A stretch of 20,398 nt of DNA, taken from a virus. The translations under genes were made by a program, and so were the position numbers. The notes under the pieces are model-generated. The model was not told the origin of the DNA. It searched no databases and saw nothing but the letters and a program-made list of their open reading frames with translations. Position 1 is the first letter of the stretch, and every line of letters begins with the position of its first letter. This document shows, one piece after another, positions 13,648 to 20,398 of the stretch. The DNA lies in IMG/VR virus record IMGVR_UViG_3300022200_002327, positions 1 through 20,398 of that record; one strand, written 5' to 3'.

Positions 13648-16600
13648 TTAGACGCGAACATGTGCAAACCCATTTCTTTTATCTATTATGATTTGCGTAT
13701 CTACTGCGTCTTTAAGAGTATCTAGGTGTGAAATCAAAATAACTGTCTTGAAATATGACTTAACCATGTCAATTATGCGAACAAAACCCTCCATATTTTC
13801 TGCGTCAAGAGCAGTTCCTGGTTCATCCAAGATAAAGATGTCTGGTTTTGGAAGACTAGATACAGACAACAAAGCAAGGCGAATTGCCATCGCAGCAATA
13901 GTCTTCTCAGCACCAGAACCCATCTCTATAAGTCGTGCGCCGTGCTTTGGATGTTTGATAAAAATATCCAAACGCATTTCACTGTTCTCAATAAAGACTT
14001 CAAAATCAACAACACCCGTCAAAACCTTTGCGATTTCCTCATTGATGACAGGCAACCTGTTCTTGATGATATTATGCGAAATGCCATTCTTGTGAAAACA
14101 AGTCATAAACAATTCATAAGCAGCAAACTCAGAGCGTAGCGATTCTAGTTCCGCCTTGTTTTCTTCAAGATTTCTTATCTTCTGTTCTACAGAACCGACT
14201 TCCCTCAAGAGTTGGTTGGTTTCTTTCTTGCAGTCATCACACTGTTTAATATATTTTTTAGACTCTTTTTCCAACCTTCTCTTCTCTGATAAGAGTCCTT
14301 CCAAGTCTTCAATTGCTTCCTTATTATCTTCGTATTGAGTCATCTTGTCGTTAAGTTTATCAAGAATCGTATTTTCCTTAAATAACTCAGAGTCCTTCTT
14401 TTCTATCAAGAGGTTTGCTCTACTTAACTCATCACCGATTTCACCCAGTCTTTCTGCCAGCGAATGATACTTTTCAACATAACCCAGAACCCTTTCTGGG
14501 TCCATATTGTTTGTCTGTAGGTCAAGAGAGTTGATTTGTTTAGAGATGTCTTTCATCAAAACAGTCTTAACTTGAACCAACCCAGTCGCTTCGTGTGCGT
14601 CTTTTATGAACTTACACCCTGGAAAAGAATCACCACAGGGAACTTCTTTTAGAAGGTTCGCTCTTGTTGAGAGTCTAGACTTCTCTGTCGACGCTTCCTC
14701 CAGTTCCTTTGTGTAAGAGTCAATCAACTCTCGGTTTTTTAAAATACGCTCTCTTTTTTCCTCAAACGTATCGATGTCAAACTCTGATAAGAATTGAGAT
14801 ATCTTCTGATGCTTCCCTTTTGATTCTTCAATTTTCTCCAAGAGTTCTTCTTTCTCTTTTTCGATTCTCCGAATGTTAGAAGTTCTTGTTTTAATTTCCA
14901 TACGAACCTTAACCGGGTCAATGACCTCAGTCGGAGCAGATTCAATCTTAGTCCCAATGGAATTGACCTGTTCGCGTATATCTTCAATTCTTCCTTGAAG
15001 CACTTGGCACTCTTCTTGATTCTGTTCCATCCTTTCAGTTTTCTGTAAAAGTTCCTCTTTTGCTCGTTCAATTTGCTCTGCATATTCTACTCCTTCTAGT
15101 CTTTTTAGTGCACCGCGAATGTCCGTTGATTCGGTCTTCGCCTGTTCGAACTTTTTCTCAAATACTTGCAAATCAAGAAATTTTGCAAGCGCTGCTTTCC
15201 TCTTTGTTGACCCGTCATTAATAAACCTCAAAGAGTCAAGTTGTGACGCCATTGAAGTAATATAGAAATCATCTATAGAACCAAAATACTTTCTTATGGC
15301 GGCATCAGTCTTCCTTTTATCCATAGCATTTAAGCAATCCACTATCCCCGATTCATCTTTTGAATAGAATTCTAGACTAGTATCTGCTCCAGTTGGACTT
15401 TTTTCGCTCCTCTCTGCTCCACGTTCTATAACATAAGTCTTTCCTGATATGTTAATTTCCGCTTTCGCATAACAACCATCTGCATGTTCATTGATGATAT
15501 TGGTTATCTTTGAAGATTTAGAAGTTGTATTGTAGATGGAGTAAAGCATACTATCAATGATAGAAGACTTACCAGAAAAATTCTTTCCAAAGATTCCAAC
15601 AGTACCCTCCAGTTTGGTAAAGTCGATAGAGTTTTCATCTCCGTAATTAAACAACCCACCCCATTCAAGTGACTGAAGACTCCAGTTTATGTTTCTGTGT
15701 ACCTCGTTTTCTTCTTCTGCTATCTTGTTTAATCTCGAATTAAGTTCTAAGACCTTAGTCATAACCTCGTCATCACATTGATAGTCTGCAAGATACTCTG
15801 TTATCAGTCTATTTTGGGTCTTAACATTTCTCAAGTCTTCATAGTTTAGACCGTCCGTCTGTACAGGAACTGACGCAGAAGAGACCTTGTTTGAATACCT
15901 CAAACTTTCTGGTTTGAACTTAAACCTAGCAATATCCATACTTTTTCGCCAAACGTCAGGCGAAAGGTTACTCTCTGCCACAAGTCTAACCCTAGCACCA
16001 AGTGGGACATCTATCTCTGGAAGAGACCCGTCTTCGTTCAACACGAGAGTAACATAAGGTATTGGATTCTTGAAAGTTATTAGTCTGTTCTTAAACTTAT
16101 TCTTACTCTCAATGTCCCACAGTAAGTACCCCTTATCCGTAGACTCTCCAAAGTTCTGCTGTACAGTAGAACCCGGATACCATATGCGACCTTCCTTGTC
16201 TAGTTGTTGGGTCTTGTGAATATCACCAAGAAAAGCAAAGTCAAACCTATCAAAGATGCTAATATCATGGTCGCCTCCCAAAGTCCAATTGAGGTCAGTC
16301 TTGGACTTGTTGATAGCACCGTGGTAAAGTGCAATATTAACTATGCTTTCATCCGTAGGATTTTGCCAGTTTTCTTCATCAAACACAGACAATACGTTTA
16401 AACAGAAGTTTTTATCAATCTTAACTTCACCTGCGTTCTTGAGCAAGAACAAGTTATCATTGTTCATCGCTCTTATGATTGGCGATATAGCGTCCTCTCT
16501 CTTGCTGTTTGTGAGGTTACCATCGTGATTACCCAAGATGATATACGTTGGTGCTATTTCTGCAAGATTAGCAAAAAAGCGAGTTGCCATATCAACAAAC

Positions 16601-16764
16601 TCAGGAGATATCTGAGTTTTCGTGTGAGCAATGTCACCACAATGAATAATATAATCCACCTTCTCTTCTCTTAGAGATTGGTATAGTTGTTTAAAAATTT
16701 CGTTGTATTCAAAATGAAATCTAAGGTTGCGGATATGTGTATCCGCAATGTGAGCAAACCTCAT
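13648..16764 (-). CDS. 47-46: Fused recombination nuclease-ATPase, gp47 (SbcD/Mre11) + gp46 (SbcC/Rad50), 1038 aa
   Basis: One open frame joins both subunits. Residues 1-about 345 are the metallophosphoesterase: DTH (8-10), GDIAH (43-47), GNHD (78-81), YHG with His148, and GDIHK with His183, the manganese ligands of Mre11/SbcD. A short link leads to the ABC ATPase: Walker A GKNFSGKSS (393-401) and Q-loop Gln508. A long coiled coil spans about 540-890 and carries Cys710 and Cys717 at its centre. The signature MGSGAEKTIAAMA (948-960), Walker B FILDEPGTALD (977-987) and H-loop His1013 follow. In T4 these are two adjacent genes. The complex processes DNA ends for recombination-dependent replication. 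ATG at 16764 has GGAGG. No internal stop or frame break is seen. Confidence 0.93.
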   Translation of the reverse strand: MRFAHIADTHIRNLRFHFEYNEIFKQLYQSLREEKVDYIIHCGDIAHTKTQISPEFVDMATRFFANLAEIAPTYIILGNHDGNLTNSKREDAISPIIRAMNNDNLFLLKNAGEVKIDKNFCLNVLSVFDEENWQNPTDESIVNIALYHGAINKSKTDLNWTLGGDHDISIFDRFDFAFLGDIHKTQQLDKEGRIWYPGSTVQQNFGESTDKGYLLWDIESKNKFKNRLITFKNPIPYVTLVLNEDGSLPEIDVPLGARVRLVAESNLSPDVWRKSMDIARFKFKPESLRYSNKVSSASVPVQTDGLNYEDLRNVKTQNRLITEYLADYQCDDEVMTKVLELNSRLNKIAEEENEVHRNINWSLQSLEWGGLFNYGDENSIDFTKLEGTVGIFGKNFSGKSSIIDSMLYSIYNTTSKSSKITNIINEHADGCYAKAEINISGKTYVIERGAERSEKSPTGADTSLEFYSKDESGIVDCLNAMDKRKTDAAIRKYFGSIDDFYITSMASQLDSLRFINDGSTKRKAALAKFLDLQVFEKKFEQAKTESTDIRGALKRLEGVEYAEQIERAKEELLQKTERMEQNQEECQVLQGRIEDIREQVNSIGTKIESAPTEVIDPVKVRMEIKTRTSNIRRIEKEKEELLEKIEESKGKHQKISQFLSEFDIDTFEEKRERILKNRELIDSYTKELEEASTEKSRLSTRANLLKEVPCGDSFPGCKFIKDAHEATGLVQVKTVLMKDISKQINSLDLQTNNMDPERVLGYVEKYHSLAERLGEIGDELSRANLLIEKKDSELFKENTILDKLNDKMTQYEDNKEAIEDLEGLLSEKRRLEKESKKYIKQCDDCKKETNQLLREVGSVEQKIRNLEENKAELESLRSEFAAYELFMTCFHKNGISHNIIKNRLPVINEEIAKVLTGVVDFEVFIENSEMRLDIFIKHPKHGARLIEMGSGAEKTIAAMAIRLALLSVSSLPKPDIFILDEPGTALDAENMEGFVRIIDMVKSYFKTVILISHLDTLKDAVDTQIIIDKRNGFAHVRV

Positions 16765-16780
16765 CTAACCTCCGATGCTT

Positions 16781-16972
16781 TTAGATGTTAATGTTTTCGT
16801 TAATGTGATTGAACAGTCTTTCGAGAAAGTTGATTTTCTGGGATTCGTTTAAACTTTCTAGTTTTTCAATTGCCTCTTCTGCTGCGACAAAACCCTCGTC
16901 AGAAGTGTCGAAAGACCTTTGAATCTCTTCGTTTATAAGATTTTTAAGTTTATCTTTTTCTATTTTCATCAT
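16781..16972 (-). CDS. Small acidic helical protein (63 aa)
   Basis: It begins with ATGATG directly at the TAA of the primase gene, with GGAGG ahead of it. Either Met could start; the upstream one at 16972 is given. The sequence MMKIEKDKLKNLINEEIQRS, then FDTSDEGFVAAEEAIEKLESLNESQKINFLERLFNHINENINI, is Glu/Asn/Lys-rich and predicts two or three amphipathic helices. It has no Cys, no membrane segment and no recognised motif. The tight spacing between the primase and the recombination nuclease suggests a helper in replication or recombination, but nothing in the sequence itself shows this. Confidence 0.7.
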   Translation of the reverse strand: MMKIEKDKLKNLINEEIQRSFDTSDEGFVAAEEAIEKLESLNESQKINFLERLFNHINENINI

Positions 16973-17923
16973 TTAACCTCCAAAGTTAAGTTTTTGTAGT
17001 AAATAGTCTTGTCTCGTAACAATAGAAGCACGTTTCTTATACTCACTCAATAAGTGATTTGGTACCTCGCCCAAATCAGAATAGTCATATAATTCTATTT
17101 TACATACTTTGATACCAAAGTCAAGAAGATTTTTAACTATTTTTAATTCTTTCTTTCTCGCGTCCTTGTCTAAACAAACATACACGGTACTACACCTGTC
17201 AACTACCTTACTAAAAAGTTTAGTTTTCATGTTGAGTGTCGAACCCAATACTGGAATGCTATTTTCGTACTTTAGGGAATCAAAAAAACCTTCTACTAAA
17301 ACTACCGGTTTTGTCCAGTCTATAAACAGGTCGTTAAAAACAACATCCTTTGAGCAGGGAGGGTTCTTGTATTTCAGGTAATGTTCATCATACGAGCGAG
17401 CAATAAAATAATTTAAATCTCCACTGTCGTCAAAGGAGGGAACGATGACCCTGCCACCATAAGGACCGTGATGGCAAAAACCAATCTTGTACATAAGAAT
17501 ATCTGAATATGAAACACCCCTGTCTAGAAGATACTCTAACGCCCTTTTGCCCGCTGCAGACAACTTTTTAGTAGACAAGGTAGAATAGTACTCTGGTAGT
17601 TCTAGTTTCTGTGTTTCTTGCTCTTCTTTCTTCTTAAAAATATCTTCAAAAGTAGTCAGGTCAACCTGATTTGTTAACTCTCTCCATCTAGACTTGAGGT
17701 CTTTGTTGACCAGGGGGTCAATCTTGCTTCCACGATAGTCACACACCCAACACTTAAAAACATTTTTATCTATGTTGACTGAAAGTTTTCTTTTTTCATG
17801 ATTGCATTTTGGACAATAAAACAGTATCTCGTCATTCGACCTTTCGTAAGACCCGAGACTCTGTTTTATAATACTTAATTTTTCACTGTACAAAGGATGT
17901 AACCTGCTTTCGCTATAACCCAA
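16973..17923 (-). CDS. 61: DNA primase, gp61/DnaG-like (316 aa), TTG start
   Basis: This enzyme makes RNA primers for lagging-strand synthesis with the replicative helicase. The zinc finger has CPKC at 37-40 and CWVC at 58-61. A linker (about 70-125) precedes the Toprim catalytic domain: VVLVEGFFDSLKY at about 209-221 with the acidic Glu, and VCLDKDARKKE with the DxD-type acidic pair. Length is close to T4 gp61 (342). No ATG precedes the zinc finger in this frame. A stop lies three codons upstream of TTG at 17923, leaving TTG 17923 or TTG 17893 as the start. The first is given. The gene overlaps the RuvC-like gene by 49 bases, so initiation is probably coupled. Confidence 0.85.
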   Translation of the reverse strand: MGYSESRLHPLYSEKLSIIKQSLGSYERSNDEILFYCPKCNHEKRKLSVNIDKNVFKCWVCDYRGSKIDPLVNKDLKSRWRELTNQVDLTTFEDIFKKKEEQETQKLELPEYYSTLSTKKLSAAGKRALEYLLDRGVSYSDILMYKIGFCHHGPYGGRVIVPSFDDSGDLNYFIARSYDEHYLKYKNPPCSKDVVFNDLFIDWTKPVVLVEGFFDSLKYENSIPVLGSTLNMKTKLFSKVVDRCSTVYVCLDKDARKKELKIVKNLLDFGIKVCKIELYDYSDLGEVPNHLLSEYKKRASIVTRQDYLLQKLNFGG

Positions 17924-18405
17924 CTGTCGGACTTATCCATTACGCCCGGTTTTACATTTCCATTCTTTGTATATTCTACTACAAAGGCAGGTTCGTTTGC
18001 AACAACAAAATCAAAACTTTTGTCTTTTCCTTTCTCGCCTTTTGATACTTTTATGCCAACCTGCTTTCTCGCTGATGTTGCGGCGAGCATTTGTGGTTCG
18101 TGACCAAACATATCCCAACACACCCAAGATATCATCCCGTTAAATCTCGACAGTGTCGATAGTGTTTGGGCAGAGGAGAATCCAGACCTAAACGACTGGA
18201 GAGACTGCTCGACGAATATGTGCTCAAACTTGTACCTATCATACAATTCCTGCAGATGTTTTTTAATGTGGTGCGCTTTATGGTAAATTGTTGGATAATG
18301 ATTCTTGTTTCTTGTATCCCAATATTCATTATATACGCACGCACCAGTGCTGTCAAGAACAGTAGCACCCGTTATGCTCGTTGAAATATCTAAACCTAAT
18401 ATCAT
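17875..18405 (-). CDS. RuvC-like Holliday-junction resolvase (176 aa)
   Basis: This is an RNase-H-fold nuclease that would cut four-way junctions made by recombination and replication, clearing branches before packaging. The acidic catalytic positions are visible: GLDISTSITG with Asp6, HIFVEQSLQSF with Glu66, and the C-terminal DKSDSWVIAKAGY with Asp157 and Asp160. The order strand-Asp, Glu, late Asp-x-x-Asp is that of RuvC. T4 itself uses the unrelated endonuclease VII (gp49), whereas marine T4-like phages often carry RuvC-type proteins. ATG at 18405 overlaps the preceding stop (ATGA), and the 3' end overlaps the primase gene by 49 bases. No strong separate promoter is seen. Confidence 0.85.
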   Translation of the reverse strand: MILGLDISTSITGATVLDSTGACVYNEYWDTRNKNHYPTIYHKAHHIKKHLQELYDRYKFEHIFVEQSLQSFRSGFSSAQTLSTLSRFNGMISWVCWDMFGHEPQMLAATSARKQVGIKVSKGEKGKDKSFDFVVANEPAFVVEYTKNGNVKPGVMDKSDSWVIAKAGYILCTVKN

Positions 18406-19073
18406 TTATTCTCAATAATAAAAGAAGCATACCCTTCAATGAGTTTCTTCTTCTGTTCACTATCTTCTAAATGATACCATTCCCATGCAACACTTTTTGT
18501 GATTTGTTTTACCTGATTGTTGATTGATGCAATCTTTTGCTGCAATGAACCAAAATTTATGTTTATCTCTTCTGGTATTTCTATGTCTAGTTTCAAAGCA
18601 GATTCGATTAGTTTAAAATAATCCTCGTTGGTAATTGCCTTGTTGACTTCTTGAAGAATCTTTTTCTTTTCTTCATCATCTTTAATCTTGTCTGGATGGG
18701 TCTTGCTTGCAATCTTTCTATAAAGAGATTTAAATTCTTTTGGAAGTTCCTTTTTTGGTTTGTCTGGTGGAGGTTCGTAGACATGCTGCTCCTGCCTTTC
18801 TTCTACTTTTGTTTCGCCTCTTTTATATTGCTTTTGCTGCTTTGCTCTTTTTGCTGTTTTTGATGACCGCTTCTCGTTCTCTCCGGCGAGACCTGCTGCT
18901 TGTTTTAGTTTGTGTTTTGCATTTCCGTCTTCAACGGAATCGATATATTCCTTGAACATTTCAGAGAACTGAGTCATCGCTTCCTGGTTTATCTTTTGAT
19001 GTATTTCAAGTTTCTTTATCGCAAACTTGAGTTCGTGTATCTTGAGGTCGAGTATCTCGTTTCTGTTCTTCAT
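18402..19073 (-). CDS. J-domain (DnaJ-like) protein (223 aa)
   Basis: ATG at 19073 shares a base with the stop of the upstream structural gene (TAATG). The N-terminal 50 residues form a coiled coil (EILDLKIHELKFAIKKLEIH). A basic disordered segment follows (about 65-110, KRSSKTAKRAKQQKQYKRG and Pro-rich PPPDKPKKELP). The J-domain covers about 112-170: FKSLYRKIASKTHPDK with HPD at 126-128, then the helix ILQEVNKAITNEDYFKLIES. A helical C-terminus ends WYHLEDSEQKKKLIEGYASF. The intact HPD suggests it can stimulate a host DnaK. The coiled coil would target a client, perhaps a virion or replication protein. Related J-proteins occur in marine T4-like phages. Confidence 0.85.
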   Translation of the reverse strand: MKNRNEILDLKIHELKFAIKKLEIHQKINQEAMTQFSEMFKEYIDSVEDGNAKHKLKQAAGLAGENEKRSSKTAKRAKQQKQYKRGETKVEERQEQHVYEPPPDKPKKELPKEFKSLYRKIASKTHPDKIKDDEEKKKILQEVNKAITNEDYFKLIESALKLDIEIPEEININFGSLQQKIASINNQVKQITKSVAWEWYHLEDSEQKKKLIEGYASFIIENK

Positions 19074-20332
19074 TAGACATCCAGTTTAAGTTTAAATGTA
19101 TACTCTCTGTCCTCGGTCTTGCGAACTGGATTGGCAAGTTTAGCAATACCTATAAGTCTCTTTTGACTATCGTAGATGCCAACTTTTGATATGTAGGTTT
19201 GCTTCTTGAACGAACCTGTAGTGACATAATCTGAATGCTCTAACTTTGCAAACTCCAAGTCTTTAAACTCTTGGTAAACCGAACCGTCATTGGTCGGGTC
19301 TCTTAGTTGCGATAATTTAAAGGCAGTTGGATTAGTAGAGTTGTTGAACTCGCCCTTTGGTGCATGTGCGAACATCGTGACTGTCGGCACATAATTGACA
19401 CCCTCAAAACTAATTCTAAACATTACCTTATCAAGTGTTCCTGCACTAGGACCGCCGTCTTCGTTTGCACCTTCTGCGAAATCAACCCACCTTGGTTGCT
19501 GACCAGCATCACCATGTATTGTATCAGTTTCTTCAGACAAATCCCAACTTCCCGTAAGTGCAAGAAATCCTTCATTATAAAGAACAACACCAGCAACTTT
19601 ATTCAAGTCCGTTGCAGCATTGTATGTTCCTGAGACTTGAATCAGTTCCCCATTTCTCTTGATGTCTCTACATTCTGCTGCCAAGGCACCTGTTACGAAA
19701 ACCTGCAACACAACAGAACCTTTTCTAATGCTAGACCCATAAAAAATGCTCGGTATCTCCACAAGAGACATTTCTTGTGTACCCTTGTTCCATTCCGTAT
19801 TCTCATATTCGTATTGATTGCTGATATGAGCATATTCGTTAAATGTATTCTTTAGGGAATTGATATACCTCTTGTTGCTTGTTATAACATTGTAAGTACC
19901 GGCATACCTTTCATCGTTAGATATCTCTACCAAGTCTGCACTGGTATCCTGTAGTCTTGTTCTTTTGATACTAGATGTTAGAGGATAATCTCCCTTAATC
20001 ACATCGCCATAAGCAAATTGTGATGTCGTATCAAATTCTGATGTGCTAACTGTCTTGAATGCTATTCTAGCACCGTCTTTTGTTATGAACGGGTAAATAG
20101 ATTTACCAGAAGGTGGTGCTTCAGAACCGCCGTTATCTATCTCTCTATCAACATTCAATTCGAATAAAGAAATAAATCCCTGTGATGTTCCATGAAGAAT
20201 TCCAAATTGACCTTCTGAGTTTTTGACACCGTTATGATAAACCTTAGAATCGTATATTAAAAACTCATTCTTTGGAAAGGTTTTTACCCGGTTATAGAAT
20301 AAGTCATTTTTTCCAAATTCTCTAAACGGCAT
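19073..20332 (-). CDS. Virion structural protein, probably baseplate/tail (419 aa)
   Basis: ATG at 20332, with AAGGCGG as the ribosome site, 11 bases after the stop of the previous gene. The protein lacks signal or membrane segments and is rich in Ser, Thr, Asp, Gly and aromatic residues with a beta-strand pattern. Recognisable stretches are MPFREFGKNDLFYNRVKTFP at the N-terminus, FYGSSIRKGSVVLQVFVTG in the centre (about 198-216), GVVLYNEGFLALTGSWDLSEE (about 248-268), and the C-terminal TYISKVGIYDSQKRLIGIAKLANPVRKTEDREYTFKLKLDV. This ending is typical of large structural proteins of marine T4-like phages, and a similar ending closes the upstream gene. The exact position in the virion is not visible. 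It is coupled to the J-protein by TAATG. Confidence 0.8.
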   Translation of the reverse strand: MPFREFGKNDLFYNRVKTFPKNEFLIYDSKVYHNGVKNSEGQFGILHGTSQGFISLFELNVDREIDNGGSEAPPSGKSIYPFITKDGARIAFKTVSTSEFDTTSQFAYGDVIKGDYPLTSSIKRTRLQDTSADLVEISNDERYAGTYNVITSNKRYINSLKNTFNEYAHISNQYEYENTEWNKGTQEMSLVEIPSIFYGSSIRKGSVVLQVFVTGALAAECRDIKRNGELIQVSGTYNAATDLNKVAGVVLYNEGFLALTGSWDLSEETDTIHGDAGQQPRWVDFAEGANEDGGPSAGTLDKVMFRISFEGVNYVPTVTMFAHAPKGEFNNSTNPTAFKLSQLRDPTNDGSVYQEFKDLEFAKLEHSDYVTTGSFKKQTYISKVGIYDSQKRLIGIAKLANPVRKTEDREYTFKLKLDV

Positions 20333-20343
20333 AGGACACCGCC

Positions 20344-20398
20344 TTAGTAATCAAGTCTTACTCGTAATGTAAGTTCGTTTGTTGGGTCCTTTCTTAAA
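20344..20398 (-). CDS. C-terminal end of an upstream structural gene, partial
   Basis: Only the last 17 codons are inside the window: LRKDPTNELTLRVRLDY and then TAA at 20346-20344. The ending matches in pattern the C-terminus of the next gene (VRKTEDREYTFKLKLDV): an Arg-Lys-acidic start and alternating Thr-hydrophobic-basic residues closing on Leu-Asp. The frame was chosen on this similarity. The competing frame stops at TGA and reads FKKGPNKRTYITSKT, which resembles nothing nearby. The protein is therefore likely a paralogous structural protein. Confidence 0.6.
   Translation of the reverse strand, partial: LRKDPTNELTLRVRLDY

Overview
The window is one stretch of a tailed-phage genome of the T4-like (myovirus) group, most like the marine T4-like phages of cyanobacteria and SAR11. 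I base this on recognisable T4 gene 17, 20, 21, 22 and 23 proteins in the order 17-20-21-22-23. The filler genes between them are of the marine type, the sequence is AT-rich, and there are no tRNA, rRNA or bacterial housekeeping genes. Every supported gene lies on the minus strand, so transcription runs from high to low coordinates and the layout below is read right to left. I see no plus-strand gene.

Layout: (1) 20398-19073: the end of one virion-type structural gene and a second, complete one; their C-termini look related. (2) 19073-13648: an island of DNA-metabolism genes: a J-domain protein, a RuvC-like Holliday-junction resolvase, a zinc-finger/Toprim primase (gp61-like), a small acidic protein, and a 1038-residue protein that joins a gp47/SbcD nuclease to a gp46/SbcC ATPase in one reading frame. 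(3) 13634-12650: three small membrane or exported proteins resembling a lysis cassette (holin-like, N-anchored coiled coil, and an exported coiled-coil protein whose gene overlaps the previous one out of frame). (4) 12649-10127: a Cys-rich protein, a conserved protein and the large terminase gp17. (5) 10121-2958: portal gp20, two conserved marine T4-like proteins, a small membrane protein with a CPMC motif, a 16-codon ORF, prohead protease gp21, a probable core protein, a bS21-like ribosomal protein, two tandem paralogous probable structural proteins, a 55-residue protein and the scaffold gp22. (6) 2936-1107: a long major capsid protein gp23, with a late-promoter-like site in front and a hairpin terminator behind. 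(7) 1015-1: an odd intergenic stretch with a TGA-interrupted reading frame and a 14-bp palindrome, then a likely structural protein, a VEEPK-repeat peptide, a second strong terminator, and the start of a small basic protein that leaves the window.

How it works together: gp22 scaffold and gp20 portal would nucleate a prohead of gp23. gp21 would then cleave the core and capsid proteins, and gp17 would package DNA. The 46/47 fusion, primase and RuvC-like enzyme would start and resolve recombination-dependent replication intermediates before packaging. Many genes are coupled by ATGA or TAATG overlaps. The most notable points are the gp47-gp46 fusion with its non-standard hook, the bS21-like protein inside the capsid cassette, the primase that has only TTG as a usable start, the Rz/Rz1-like overlapping pair, and the interrupted frame after gp23.
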